From Arthrobacter sp. NicSoilB4 (GTDB lineage: Bacteria; Actinomycetota; Actinomycetes; Actinomycetales; Micrococcaceae), in assembly GCF_019977335.1 (NCBI RefSeq), contig NZ_AP024653.1:3224001-3288000 (forward strand): 64,000 bases of DNA, in the 5' to 3' direction. Under the pieces are notes generated by a model. That model was not told the origin of the DNA and did no database searches. It saw only the letters and a program-made list of their open reading frames with translations. The position numbers were made by a program, and so were the translations under genes. Positions within the stretch are counted from its first letter, which is position 1. Every line of letters begins with the position of its first letter. Of this stretch, positions 1-8,976 are shown in pieces.

Positions 1-1
1 G

Positions 2-469
2 TTGATCCGGATTTCCGTCAAGGACCTCGACCGCGCCGGAGTGGTCCGGGTGCCGCGGATGACCGGCGCCGGGGACGGCCAGCCCACCTTCGACGGCGGA
101 GAGTCGGCCGTCGTGCGGACCGTCATCTGGGCAACTGGCTACGGCCCTGACCTGGACTGGATCGACGGGCTGGAACGGACGCCGTCGGGCTGGCCGCAGT
201 CAGACAGGGGCGCCGTCCCGGCGATTCCGGGGCTGTACTTCGTCGGCATGCCCTTCCAGTACGCCCTCACCTCGGGCCTGATCGGCGGCGTGCACAGGGA
301 CGCGGCGTACGTGGTCCAGCAGCTCGCGAAGCGTCTGCCTGAACCCTCAGAAGTTGCGCCGGTGCTTCAGTCTGGGGATGGTGATGGCGAAGACCGCGGC
401 CGCAGCGAAGCCAAGCACTCCGGTGGCAGCCACTCCGGCACCGAGAGAGGCGACGGCGGTCACGCCTGA
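2..469 (+). CDS. Flavin-containing monooxygenase-type oxidoreductase, C-terminal part
   Basis: This is the 3' part of a gene that begins before the window. The readable part carries the ATGY motif (VIWATGYGPDLDW) typical of the second dinucleotide-binding domain of flavin-containing monooxygenases and related FAD/NAD(P)-dependent proteins, followed by an IPGLYFVGMPFQYAL segment and a glycine-rich GLIGGVHRDA helix start that closes the FAD site in this family. The enzyme would oxygenate a small organic substrate in the cytoplasm using NADPH and FAD; the substrate cannot be told. The last 40 or so residues after the QQLAKRLPEP helix are Gly/Asp/Ser-rich and lie antisense to the end of the convergent MFS gene, so this tail is probably unstructured read-through. 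The in-frame stop is at 467-469. Confidence 0.75.
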   Translation: MIRISVKDLDRAGVVRVPRMTGAGDGQPTFDGGESAVVRTVIWATGYGPDLDWIDGLERTPSGWPQSDRGAVPAIPGLYFVGMPFQYALTSGLIGGVHRDAAYVVQQLAKRLPEPSEVAPVLQSGDGDGEDRGRSEAKHSGGSHSGTERGDGGHA

Positions 470-1570
470 GAGCAGCACCGGCCCGCCGGTGGACCCGGCG
501 TCGGCCATGAACCGCCAGATGCCCAGGAACTGGCCGCGGCCGTTGTCGGGTGAGAAATCGGCTCCCAGCGTCATGTTCAGGCCCGAGCTGATGCCGTTGC
601 CGAAGCCGATCAGGAGTGCCCCGAGCAGCAGCCCCGCGAACCCGGTGCTGAGCGGGATCAGCACCAGGGCCGTGCCCATGATGATCGTCGAAGGGATGGC
701 CACCCACTGCCTGCCCTTGCGGTCCATCAGTTTGCCGGCCGGATAGAAGACCAGCATGTCAATGGCTCCGGACAGACCGTAGATCAGCGATGCCTGCGTC
801 GCGTCCATCCCCAGGTGCTCGGCCCAGAGCGGAATCACGACCTGCCGGGACGCCCGCACCGCACTGAGCAGCAGCACCCCCATGCCCACGGTCAGGAAGA
901 CCCCCGCATGGGAGCCGGCGACGCTGCGCAGCGTCGCCTGCTGGAAGGCACCGCCGTCGTCCGCCGCGGGCTTGGCCACGAGGTCCGGGATGGTTACCGA
1001 CAGGACGGCGGCCGCGGCCATGGCGACGACGCCCACCCAGTAGGCTCCGGTGATGCCGGAGAACTGCATCACCGCGGCGCCGATGAAGGGTCCGATGAAG
1101 ATCCCGATCCGGTTGACACCGCCCAGCGTGGACAGCGCCCGGGCCCTGATGATGACCGGCACCGCCTCGGTCAGGTACTTCTGCCGGGCCAGGCTGAAGA
1201 CGCTCGCTGCCATCCCGACAACCACCATGGCCGCGGCCAGCAGCCAGATCCCGTCGGGCAGCAGCGGGGAGAGTGCGGCGGCGGCCACGGCGACGGTGCT
1301 CGCGGCCGCGGCACCGACCATGGCCCAGCGTTCGCCGAACTTCAGCGTGATGAGTGAGGCCGGGAGGTTGAAGAACCACGAGCCGAGGCCAATGAGCGTG
1401 ACGATCAATGCGGCGACGGCCACCGAGGCGCCGAGGTCGCGGGCGGACAGTGCCACCACGGGCAGGATGGCGCCTTCGCCGATGCTGAACAGCAGGGCCG
1501 GGCCGAAGGCGGGAACGGCGATGCTGCGGAGGCTGAAAGGCGCGTGGCTGGTGGTGGTCATCCCCTTCAT
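347..1570 (-). CDS. MFS transporter, 12-TM, drug or metabolite efflux type
   Basis: The protein of about 407 residues is almost entirely hydrophobic helices, with the usual break after helix six (about residues 195-215, a hydrophilic loop with DLVAKPAADDGG). The motif after helix two (LKFGERW) and the conserved loop after helix eight (YPAGKLMDRKGRQW, a G-x-L-x-D-R-x-G-R-x motif-A copy) mark it as Major Facilitator Superfamily. It sits in the cytoplasmic membrane and moves a small molecule with proton coupling; the substrate is unknown. Start could be the ATG at 1570 or the one at 1561 (MTTTSH); neither has a clear ribosome site. Its last 123 bases overlap the convergent monooxygenase gene. 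Confidence 0.85.
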   Translation of the reverse strand: MKGMTTTSHAPFSLRSIAVPAFGPALLFSIGEGAILPVVALSARDLGASVAVAALIVTLIGLGSWFFNLPASLITLKFGERWAMVGAAAASTVAVAAAALSPLLPDGIWLLAAAMVVVGMAASVFSLARQKYLTEAVPVIIRARALSTLGGVNRIGIFIGPFIGAAVMQFSGITGAYWVGVVAMAAAAVLSVTIPDLVAKPAADDGGAFQQATLRSVAGSHAGVFLTVGMGVLLLSAVRASRQVVIPLWAEHLGMDATQASLIYGLSGAIDMLVFYPAGKLMDRKGRQWVAIPSTIIMGTALVLIPLSTGFAGLLLGALLIGFGNGISSGLNMTLGADFSPDNGRGQFLGIWRFMADAGSTGGPVLLSGVTAVASLGAGVAATGVLGFAAAAVFAITIPRLKHRRNF

Positions 1571-1597
1571 CCTAGGCCCGGCGGCGCGCCGGGGCTG

Positions 1598-2365
1598 TCA
1601 GGCGTCGAAGTGCGTGCGGACTTCCTCCGCGTTGAGGTTCCGTAGGACCTCGGCCGCGACGTCGCGGAGCTTCTGGTTCCGGTTGCTGGAAACCCGCGTG
1701 AGGATGCCCATGGCCTCCTCCTGGGAGCAGCGGTTCTGCGCCATCACCACGCCGCAGGCCAGATCGATCGCGGTGCGGTGTTCCATGGCTGCCTGCAGAT
1801 CCTCGGCGCGGGACTGCGCGGTGCCGATCCGGACCGCCAGGCGCAGGGAACGGCCCGCGAGGTCGGCAAAGCCGGAAGCGTCGGCAATGATGTCCTCGGT
1901 GAAAAGCCCGGTGTCGGAGCCGAAGAAGTTGAGGGCGGCGGCCGCGTCCTCGCCGATTTCCAGCGGCACGCCGAGGGTGCTGCGGACACCGTTCGCGGCG
2001 AGCTGCACCTGGTAGTCCGGCCAGCGCGGATCCGTATCGACGTCGGCGAGCAGGACGACGGACCCTGACCGCAGCGCTTCGAGGCACGGGCCGTCGCCGA
2101 GGCTTTGCTCGATGCGGTCCAGAATGACGGCACGGGGGCTGCTCCCCGCCACCGTCATGGTCTTCTTCCGGCGCTGCAGGGTCACACCGCATTCGATCTC
2201 GGCGCCGGCGGCGTGGCTCAGTGTGGCCGCGGAGAACTCAGCGAGGCGGCCGAGGAAGTCCTCGACGTTCTCTGTTCCCATCAGGAGGTCCTGCAGCTGC
2301 AGGGCAGCTTCGTCCCCGGCGTTGTAGGTCATCCCTAAAATGTAGGTCGGACCCCGGCCCGGCAC
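1598..2365 (-). CDS. GAF and ANTAR domain protein
   Basis: The first two thirds (about residues 25-185) form a GAF sensor domain: a conserved GDGPCLEALRSG loop and a WPDYQVQLAANGVRSTLGVPL strand region are typical. The last 60 residues, with AMEHRTAIDLACGVVMAQNR followed by SQEEAMGILTRVSSNRNQKL, are an ANTAR domain, which binds paired RNA hairpins and prevents transcription termination. Such actinobacterial proteins are cytoplasmic sensors that regulate target mRNAs; the ligand and targets here are unknown. A GTG start at 2365 has an AGGG about 8 bases upstream; an ATG at 2332 (MTYNAGDE) is the alternative. It follows the MinD-like gene on the same strand after 35 bases. Confidence 0.85.
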   Translation of the reverse strand: MPGRGPTYILGMTYNAGDEAALQLQDLLMGTENVEDFLGRLAEFSAATLSHAAGAEIECGVTLQRRKKTMTVAGSSPRAVILDRIEQSLGDGPCLEALRSGSVVLLADVDTDPRWPDYQVQLAANGVRSTLGVPLEIGEDAAAALNFFGSDTGLFTEDIIADASGFADLAGRSLRLAVRIGTAQSRAEDLQAAMEHRTAIDLACGVVMAQNRCSQEEAMGILTRVSSNRNQKLRDVAAEVLRNLNAEEVRTHFDA

Positions 2366-2400
2366 AACTTCATCCCTGCGGCGCTACCAGTCCCTCGTGG

Positions 2401-3855
2401 TCAGACGTAGCCGTCCACGATCGCGGCGGCGATCTCGCGGTAGGCGCGCCGGGTTTCCGGGCGGAGCACGTCGAGGGTGACCAGGTCGCCGTCGGCCACG
2501 CCGCGGTCGTGCGGCACGGCGATCAGCTGGCGGCAGATGCCGGACAGGTGGTCTTCGATCGCGTCCTTGTCCACGCGTGAGGACACCTCATCCTTGTCGG
2601 TGATGACCACGACGGCGTTGCGGGCGAGTTCCTCGTAGCCATGGCTGGCCAGCCAGTGCAGGGTGCTGCGGGCGCGCTTGGCGCCGCTGACCGCATACCC
2701 CGCCGCGATGATCAGGTTGTCCGCGGACTGCAGGATGCCCTTCATGGCGTTGTGGGTGACACCGGTGCCGCAGTCGGTCAGGGCCACCGAGTAGTAGCCG
2801 GAGATGAGTTTGCGGATCCGCAGGTATTCCTCGGCGGTCAGTGAATCGGAGACCTCGGGATCCTGTTCACCGGCGATCAGGTGCAGGCGGCCGGCGTGGT
2901 GCATGTACCGGGCCAGTGCGGTGAGGGAATCGATGGATTCGATGTTCTTCAGCAGGTCCGAAATGGTGCGGGGAGTCTGCTGCTGGTAAATGCCCTCGCC
3001 GAGGGCACGCTCGACGAGGTCGCCGGAGTCCGGGTTCGCGTCAATGGCGCACGGCGGGTCACCGCGGAACTCAGCCAAAGTCAGCCCGACGCCGACCGTC
3101 GTGGAGGTCTTGCCGATGCCGCCCTTGAGGCTCAGGACGGCGGTGTTGTAGCTCCCCTGAAGCTGGCGGGAGATGCGCCGCGCCAGTTCGTCCTCTTCGC
3201 GCTGCCGGGCACTCGGGCCCAGGTTCAGTCCGCCGCCGGTCAGCGAGTAAAGCGCTCCGCGCACGCCCCCGACGGGTCGGGGTTTCTGCTCGCGGACGAA
3301 CAGGCCAGGGGAGCTGATGAAATCGGGAGCCGGGGAGGACAGGGCCGCGGCCCGGCTGGCGGAGCGGGTGGCCCGGGCCGGCGGCGCCGGCACAGCGGGG
3401 GCGCCTTCGGGCGCCGCCGGTACTGCCGAGCGGCGGGTCAGGGCCGCAGCCGCTTCGAACGCGGGCGGCTCGGCCTCAAAGCCCTCGAACGCCTCTTCGT
3501 CGAACACCTGTTCGTCGAACGCCAGTCCGTCTGTGTCAGCCGCGGGGCCCGGGCCCTGGGCAGCCGACGCGGGCGGAGCCGCTGGCGGCTCCGGCGCGGC
3601 CGGGACCTGCCGGATCACGGGGACGGTACCAGTAGCGGCGTTTCGTTCGTCGGCTGCTTCGGCGGCCTCCGCCCAGGAGTTGCGGCGCAGCGGTCGCGCG
3701 GCCGGGTTGTCGACTGCGTCGGAGGTTGTGATCGGCATGGTTCCTGTCCGGGCGTCTGAGTCCTCGCCGCGGCGGCGGTCACGCCGTCGCCGGAGTTCGG
3801 GTTGTTCTGCCTCAGCGGCAGCGTTGGCTGTGTTGTTGTCCACCGGATCGGGCAT
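2401..3855 (-). CDS. MinD/ParA-like P-loop ATPase with long disordered N-terminus
   Basis: Residues 1-200 are charged and Pro/Ala/Glu-rich, without predicted fold. The C-terminal half is a deviant Walker A ATPase of the MinD/ParA (SIMIBI) class: LSLKGGIGKTSTTVGVGLTL carries the KGGxGKT motif with both lysines, followed by AIDANPDSGDLVERALG (Walker A' region) and ALTDCGTGVTHNAMKGIL (Walker B/switch). This architecture is common in actinobacteria, where such proteins act at the membrane or nucleoid in positioning or in type VII secretion. No ESX gene and no parB lies nearby, so the role remains open. The ATG at 3855 follows a strong GGGGGGA ribosome site. Confidence 0.85.
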   Translation of the reverse strand: MPDPVDNNTANAAAEAEQPELRRRRDRRRGEDSDARTGTMPITTSDAVDNPAARPLRRNSWAEAAEAADERNAATGTVPVIRQVPAAPEPPAAPPASAAQGPGPAADTDGLAFDEQVFDEEAFEGFEAEPPAFEAAAALTRRSAVPAAPEGAPAVPAPPARATRSASRAAALSSPAPDFISSPGLFVREQKPRPVGGVRGALYSLTGGGLNLGPSARQREEDELARRISRQLQGSYNTAVLSLKGGIGKTSTTVGVGLTLAEFRGDPPCAIDANPDSGDLVERALGEGIYQQQTPRTISDLLKNIESIDSLTALARYMHHAGRLHLIAGEQDPEVSDSLTAEEYLRIRKLISGYYSVALTDCGTGVTHNAMKGILQSADNLIIAAGYAVSGAKRARSTLHWLASHGYEELARNAVVVITDKDEVSSRVDKDAIEDHLSGICRQLIAVPHDRGVADGDLVTLDVLRPETRRAYREIAAAIVDGYV

Positions 3856-3975
3856 ATTGGTCCCCCCTGGGACTCACAGCGCAGGCGGCTGCGGTGCTCG
3901 TTTGATTTGGTCCAAACTGCAATTCTAGGGGCTTTCGCAAGCTCCCTTACCATCGACAGCCCGAAAGCCGCTCAC

Positions 3976-4791
3976 TCACTGGTGCGCGCGGGTCTCCTGC
4001 AGGCGCCTGATGAACCAGCGGGACTGCTCCGGCCCGTAAGGCAGGATCGGGATGGCCTTGGTGGCGTCGTCCGGGGATTCCCTGGTCGCCTGGGTGGCCT
4101 GCCGCACAGCCGTGGTCATGGTGTTGGCCATCGTCTTGACGAACTGGTCGCTGCACGGTTCGCCGTGGCCGGGGACCAGGAATTCGTAGCGGTGCCGCAG
4201 CGCCGAGAGATGACGGAGGGCGTCGGCCCATTCCTCGGGATAGGAATCTTCGAAAGATGGGTGGGAGCCCTGCTCCACCAGGTCTCCGGCGTAGAGGGTG
4301 GTGCCCGTTCCCACGAGGAGGTCGCCGTCGGTGTGCCCGTGGCCGAGATAGAAGAAGGTGACGGTCTGGCCGCCGAGGTCCAGGAGGACCGGCTGGTCTT
4401 TCACGATCGCGTTCGGGACCACAATCTCGGTGTTGCTGCCTTCGCCGGCAGCCATTTCCGGCTCATCGGCGACGACGGCGCGGCGCTGGCTGTCGCCGTT
4501 CTCCTCGATCTCCGCGGCACAGTTCTCATGCGCCCAGAACTCAGTAACCCCCGCATCGGCGAACACCGCGTTGCCGAAGAAGTGGTCGTAGTGGGCGTGC
4601 GTGTTGACGACGACCAGCGGCAACTGCGTCTTTTCCCGGACTGCGTCCAGGATCTCGCGTCCCTGCCGGGGGCCGCTGCCGGTGTCGATGACCAGGGCAC
4701 GTTCGGAGCCGACAACCAGGCCGGTGTTGAGCAGGGAACTGGGGGTGGTCAGGACGTAGTTGTCCGGGCCAACCTCGAGCCATCGTGACAT
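3976..4791 (-). CDS. Metallo-beta-lactamase-fold hydrolase
   Basis: A 271-residue protein with the metal-binding NTHAHYDHFFGN motif (HxHxDH, about residues 62-67), a later GHGHTDGDLLV histidine motif and a final VPGHGEP histidine motif, all in the order expected for a dinuclear metallo-hydrolase. No signal peptide is visible, so it acts in the cytoplasm. Members hydrolyse lactones, thioesters, cyclic nucleotides or beta-lactams, and the sequence does not show which. ATG at 4791 has GGAGA about 5 bases upstream. It stands alone between the MinD-like gene and the bkd operon terminator. Confidence 0.85.
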   Translation of the reverse strand: MSRWLEVGPDNYVLTTPSSLLNTGLVVGSERALVIDTGSGPRQGREILDAVREKTQLPLVVVNTHAHYDHFFGNAVFADAGVTEFWAHENCAAEIEENGDSQRRAVVADEPEMAAGEGSNTEIVVPNAIVKDQPVLLDLGGQTVTFFYLGHGHTDGDLLVGTGTTLYAGDLVEQGSHPSFEDSYPEEWADALRHLSALRHRYEFLVPGHGEPCSDQFVKTMANTMTTAVRQATQATRESPDDATKAIPILPYGPEQSRWFIRRLQETRAHQ

Positions 4792-4887
4792 TAAATCTCC
4801 GTATTCCGGCGGTGTTCCGGCGTCGTTGGTGCGATGTTCTGCCCTCGATTGTACCCACCGGAGCTGGCCGGAGGCTGGAAGCCGGCC

Positions 4888-4916
4888 CCGCGCGGGCGGT
4901 CTTTCCGCCCGCGCGG
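4888..4916 (-). terminator. Strong hairpin after the bkd operon
   Basis: A perfect 12-bp G/C stem (4888-4899 with 4905-4916) closes a 5-base loop, 12 bases beyond the stop of bkdC. There is no T-run on either side, so it may act as a rho-assisted or mRNA-stabilising hairpin, but its position fits the end of the bkdABC transcript. Confidence 0.55.
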
Positions 4917-4928
4917 TGTGTGCCTGGT

Positions 4929-6494
4929 TTACAGGTCCGCGAGTACCGAACCGGGGTTCTCGATCGCGTCGGCCACGTAGCGCAGGAAACCGCCAGCGGT
5001 CCCCCCGTCGCAGACGCGGTGGTCGAACGTGAGCGTCAGCTCGGTCACCTTGCGCACGGCGAGTTCGCCGTTGACCACCCAGGGCTTGTCAATAATGCGC
5101 CCGACACCGAGGATCCCCACCTCGGGGTGGTTGATGATCGCCGCGGAACCGTCCACCCCGAAGACCCCGTAGTTGTTCAGCGTGAACGTGCCGCTGCCGA
5201 GCTCCGCCGGGGTCGCCTTGCCCTCGCGCACGACGGCGGTGAGCCGCCTGATCTCGGCGTCCAGTTCGCGGGCGCTGAGTTTATCCGCGTTGCGCACCGA
5301 CGGCACCATCAGGCCGCGGTCGGTCTGGGCCGCGAAGCCAAGGTTGACGCCGTCGAAGGCCACAATCTCCTGGGAAGCCCCGCCGGTGGTGTCCTCGGTT
5401 GTCACGATCCGGGTGTTCAGCTCCGGGAACTTCTTCAGCCCGGCAGTGACAAACCGTGCGATGAACGCCAGCAGGCCCGGGGTGTGGTGCGGATCCGCTT
5501 TCTTCAGCGCGGCACGCATCTCCACGAGCGCGGTGGCGTCAACATCCACCCACACCGTGGCTTCCGGGATCTCGGAACGGCTGCGCGTCATGTTGGCCGC
5601 AACGGCCTTCCGCACCCCGCGGACCGCGGTCCGCCCTGTGATGCCCAGCCCGGTGCGGGCATCGGTGTCGCCGGCAGCCGCAACCGGAACCTCGGCCGGG
5701 GTTTCGACCGGCGCCGCGGCCGGACGCTCAGCCACCGAGGGCTTGATAACAGCCTCGACGTCGCGCCGCATAATCAGCCCGCTGGCCCCCGAACCCTGGA
5801 GTTCCCCCAAATCAACCCCATGGTCCCGCGCCATCCGCCGGACGAGCGGAGAAATAACAGCCCCCAACTTCCCAGGAACCCGCGTCCGCCTCAACACCAG
5901 GTCATCGGCAGCCTTTTCAGCAGCAGAAATCTCGACAACCGGCTCAGCCACAACAGTCCCCTTGCGAGCCCGCGTCCGCCGCGCAACCCCATGCCCGCCA
6001 GGAGTCCCATAACCGATCAGAACATTCCCCGATCCGGCTTTTTCTTCCTCGCGGTAAACCTCAGCGGCAACAGCAGCCGGCGAGGAACCCGCAGACCCAG
6101 CCGCCGCAGGCAATGCCGCCCCGGGAGTGGCATCGGGCCTGTCGGAGCCGGCAGCATCGTCCGAAGGACGAATGCTGTCCGGCGAAGGGGCGGGGGCGGC
6201 ATCATCCGCGGCGGCGCCGCCACCGACGCCGGCGGCGGCAGCAGAAGCACCAACAGGAGTCACCGAGATCAGCGGCTTCCCGACGTCGAGCGTCTGGCCG
6301 GGCTCGCCGTGCAGCACGGCGACGGTGCCGGCGTACGGGGAGGGCACCTCCACCATGGACTTCGCGGTCTCAACCTCGGCGATCGGCTGGTCGACGCGGA
6401 TTTCGTCACCCACGGCCACGAGCCAGTTGACGAGCTCGGCTTCGGTGAGCCCTTCGCCGAGGTCCGGGAGGAGGAATACTTTCGGTTCGCTCAT
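4929..6494 (-). CDS. bkdC: Branched-chain 2-oxoacid dehydrogenase E2, dihydrolipoyl acyltransferase
   Basis: E2 core subunit: it takes the acyl group from E1 onto lipoyl-lysine and transfers it to CoA. Residues 1-80 are a lipoyl domain with the lipoylated lysine at about K45 in VETAKSMVEV. A long Pro/Ala/Ser linker follows, then a peripheral subunit-binding domain (PLVRRMARDHGVDLGELQGS) and the catalytic domain ending in TFDHRVCDGGTAGGF, where the HxxxDGG catalytic motif is present. The ATG at 6494 lies two bases after the bkdB stop and has a GGGAAG ribosome site inside the end of bkdB; a start at 6509 would lie within bkdB. It is the last gene of the operon. No E3 gene is in the window. Confidence 0.93.
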   Translation of the reverse strand: MSEPKVFLLPDLGEGLTEAELVNWLVAVGDEIRVDQPIAEVETAKSMVEVPSPYAGTVAVLHGEPGQTLDVGKPLISVTPVGASAAAAGVGGGAAADDAAPAPSPDSIRPSDDAAGSDRPDATPGAALPAAAGSAGSSPAAVAAEVYREEEKAGSGNVLIGYGTPGGHGVARRTRARKGTVVAEPVVEISAAEKAADDLVLRRTRVPGKLGAVISPLVRRMARDHGVDLGELQGSGASGLIMRRDVEAVIKPSVAERPAAAPVETPAEVPVAAAGDTDARTGLGITGRTAVRGVRKAVAANMTRSRSEIPEATVWVDVDATALVEMRAALKKADPHHTPGLLAFIARFVTAGLKKFPELNTRIVTTEDTTGGASQEIVAFDGVNLGFAAQTDRGLMVPSVRNADKLSARELDAEIRRLTAVVREGKATPAELGSGTFTLNNYGVFGVDGSAAIINHPEVGILGVGRIIDKPWVVNGELAVRKVTELTLTFDHRVCDGGTAGGFLRYVADAIENPGSVLADL

Positions 6495-6496
6495 GG

Positions 6497-7609
6497 TCAG
6501 TCTTCCCACTGGAGGTCGTCAACGGCGTCGAGGATGCGGTCCACGCCGGGCAGGTAATAGTGCTCAAGCTTGGGCGCCGGGTACGGCACGTCGAAGCCGG
6601 TGACCCGGCGGATCGGCGCGGCGAGGTGGTGGAAGCAGCGTTCCTGGACCCGGGCCACGATTTCGGAGGCCACGGAGGCGAAGCCGTGGGCCTCGGCGAT
6701 GACCACGGCGCGGCCGGTCTTGCGGACCGAGGCGCAGACGGTCTCGTCGTCGAACGGGACGATCGAGCGGACGTCGATCACCTCGAGGGAGCGGCCCTCT
6801 TCGGCGGCCGCGGCGGCGGCGGCGAGCGCCGTCGGGACGGAAGGTCCGTAGGCGATCAGCGTGGCGTCGGTGCCGGGGCGGGCGACGGCGGCGCGGCCTT
6901 CCGAGGAGGTGCCCTGTTCGGTGTTCGCCACGTGTTCGGCGCGGAGGGCGTCCAGGTCCACCTGGTCCTTGGACCAGTACAGCTTCTTGGGCTCCATGAA
7001 CATGACGGGATCGTCTGAATCGATGGCCTCGCGGAGCATCCGGTAGCCGTCGGCCACCGTCGCCGGGGTGAAGACCTTGAGGCCCGCGGTGTGGGCGTAG
7101 TAGGCCTCGGAGGAATCGCAGTGGTGCTCCACTCCGCCGATGCCGCCGGCGTAGGGGACCCGGATGACGATGGGGAGCTTCACAGTGCCCTTGGTGCGGT
7201 TGTGCATCTTGGCGACGTGGCTGACGATCTGCTCGAAGGCCGGGTAGGCAAAGGCGTCGAACTGCATCTCGATGACAGGGCGCATGCCGTTCATGGCCAT
7301 GCCGACGGCCATGCCGACGATGCCGGATTCGGCCAGCGGGGTGTCGAAGCAGCGGCTCTTCCCGAAGGTTTTGGTGAGGCCGTCGGTGATGCGGAAGACG
7401 CCGCCGAGCATGCCGACGTCCTCGCCGAAGACCAGGACCGATTCGTCGGCGTGCATGGCGTCGGCCATGGCAGTGTTCAGGGCCTTCGCCAGGGTGATGG
7501 TCTGCGGGCCGGTTTGTTCGGCCACGCTGGCAGCCTTGGCTGCGGCCCGGGCGGTTGCGGCGCTGACATTGCCGTTGACCTCGGAGGACGTGGTGACGGT
7601 GGGGCTCAT
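6497..7609 (-). CDS. bkdB: Branched-chain 2-oxoacid dehydrogenase E1, beta subunit
   Basis: Beta subunit of the thiamine-diphosphate E1 that decarboxylates 2-oxoacids from valine, leucine and isoleucine. The 370-residue protein has the transketolase-like pyrimidine domain (ITLAKALNTAMADAM, then VFGEDVGMLGGVFRITDGL with the conserved Glu) and the C-terminal transketolase domain (VIDVRSIVPFDDETV). The ATG at 7609 overlaps the bkdA stop as ATGA, which fixes the start despite an open frame running further upstream. The overlap implies coupled translation of the two E1 subunits, which form an alpha2beta2 tetramer. About 35 residues of Ala-rich N-terminus precede the domain. Confidence 0.93.
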   Translation of the reverse strand: MSPTVTTSSEVNGNVSAATARAAAKAASVAEQTGPQTITLAKALNTAMADAMHADESVLVFGEDVGMLGGVFRITDGLTKTFGKSRCFDTPLAESGIVGMAVGMAMNGMRPVIEMQFDAFAYPAFEQIVSHVAKMHNRTKGTVKLPIVIRVPYAGGIGGVEHHCDSSEAYYAHTAGLKVFTPATVADGYRMLREAIDSDDPVMFMEPKKLYWSKDQVDLDALRAEHVANTEQGTSSEGRAAVARPGTDATLIAYGPSVPTALAAAAAAAEEGRSLEVIDVRSIVPFDDETVCASVRKTGRAVVIAEAHGFASVASEIVARVQERCFHHLAAPIRRVTGFDVPYPAPKLEHYYLPGVDRILDAVDDLQWED

Positions 7610-8889
7610 TTGCCGGACCCCTTTGCAGTGGATGCGGTTGCGGTGGATGCGGCGTCGCGGGCGAGTTCGTCGGCAAGCAAGGCGGACTGTTCCTTCAGCT
7701 GTGGGGTGGGGGTGGAGAAGACGTATTTGAAGAGGTCCTGCGGTTCCACCGGGACTTCCTCGCTGAGGCCTTCGCGGAGCTGGGTGGCAACGGCTTCCGC
7801 CTTTTCGGCGATCCCCGCGGCGCGCTCGTCGTCGAGCAGTCCGCGGTCCGTCAGGTAGGTCTCCATCCGGCTCAGCGGGTCCTTGGCCACCCATTCGGCA
7901 ACTTCGCTGTCCTGGCGGTAGCGGGTGGCGTCGTCGGCGTTGGTGTGGGCCTGCATGCGGTAGGTGTGGGCCTCCACGAGCAGGGGGCCGGAGCCTTCCC
8001 GGGCGAGCCGTACGGCCCGGCCCAGCACGGCGAGGAGGGCGACGATGTCGTTGCCGTCCACGCGTTCGCCGGCCATGCCATAGCCCACGGCCTTGTGGGC
8101 GAGCGACGGCGCGACGGACTGGTGCGCGAGCGGCACGGAGATCGCGTACTGGTTGTTCTGGACGAAGAATACGACAGGCAGGTTGAACACCGCAGCGAAG
8201 TTCAGTGCCTCGTGGAAGTCGCCTTCGCTCGTGGCGCCGTCGCCGCACATGGCCAGGACGACGGTGTCCTCGCCGCGCAGCTTTGCGGCGTGGGCGACGC
8301 CGACGCCGTGCAGCAGCTGGGTGGTCAGCGGGGTGCACTGGATGCCGACCTTGTGCTTGGCCGGGTCATAGCCGCCGTGCCAGTCGCCGCGGAAGAGCGT
8401 CATGGTCTGGACCGGGTCGACGCCGCGGGCCATCACGGCCACGGAGTCGCGGTAGGTGGGGAACATCCAGTCACCGTCGGACAGGCAGAGGGCTGCTGCG
8501 ACCTGGCAGGCCTCCTGCCCGTGGCTGGACGGGTAGACGGCCATCCGGCCCTGCCGGACCAGGGCGGAATTCTGGTCATTGACGCGGCGTCCGACGACGA
8601 GCTGCTCGTAGGCGGCCACCAGCTCATCGTCGCTGGGGAGGGCGTATTCGTGGCCGGGCTGCGTGCCCTGCTCGGTGTGCGGGTTCAGGGTGCCGTCCGG
8701 GCCCACCATCTGGATCTGGTGCCGCGCCGGCAGCATGTAATCCTCAACGGTGATGCCGAACTTGCGCACTGCCTCGCTTGCCGCGTTTTCCGGGGCGTCA
8801 GCCTGAACTGCGGCGCCGGGCGCAACGGCGCCCGGCGCCTGGCCTTCGGCTGCCGTTTGCTGCGCAGTGTGGTCTGCGGAGATCGTCAT
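7606..8889 (-). CDS. bkdA: Branched-chain 2-oxoacid dehydrogenase E1, alpha subunit
   Basis: Alpha subunit carrying the ThDP pyrophosphate site: GDGATSEGDFHEALNFAAVF followed by NNQYAIS gives the GDG-x(n)-NN motif. SSHGQEACQVAA and FPTYRDSVAVMARG are typical of the branched-chain rather than the pyruvate enzyme. The protein is 427 residues with an Ala-rich N-terminal extension of about 45. It is the first gene of bkdABC; the 160 bases upstream are shared with a divergent Lrp-type regulator and contain an inverted repeat that is a candidate operator. Products such as isobutyryl- and isovaleryl-CoA feed both catabolism and branched-chain fatty acid synthesis. Confidence 0.93.
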   Translation of the reverse strand: MTISADHTAQQTAAEGQAPGAVAPGAAVQADAPENAASEAVRKFGITVEDYMLPARHQIQMVGPDGTLNPHTEQGTQPGHEYALPSDDELVAAYEQLVVGRRVNDQNSALVRQGRMAVYPSSHGQEACQVAAALCLSDGDWMFPTYRDSVAVMARGVDPVQTMTLFRGDWHGGYDPAKHKVGIQCTPLTTQLLHGVGVAHAAKLRGEDTVVLAMCGDGATSEGDFHEALNFAAVFNLPVVFFVQNNQYAISVPLAHQSVAPSLAHKAVGYGMAGERVDGNDIVALLAVLGRAVRLAREGSGPLLVEAHTYRMQAHTNADDATRYRQDSEVAEWVAKDPLSRMETYLTDRGLLDDERAAGIAEKAEAVATQLREGLSEEVPVEPQDLFKYVFSTPTPQLKEQSALLADELARDAASTATASTAKGSGK

Positions 8890-8976
8890 TGGTCCGTCCT
8901 TCTGTAGCCACTATTCTTTCCAAGTATGGCGCGGGACGATGTTTCGTATCCAGCTCCAGCGAAAATCGTGGAGAAG

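Noticed and set aside
2401..3855. A ParA partition locus
   Set aside because: The ATPase has the deviant Walker A motif, but there is no parB or parS-like repeat next to it and it has a long disordered N-terminus typical of other MinD-like proteins.
4785..6557. A 590-codon plus-strand frame across bkdC
   Set aside because: It mirrors the third-position bias of bkdC, shows no domain and lacks a start context; bkdC on the other strand is unambiguous.
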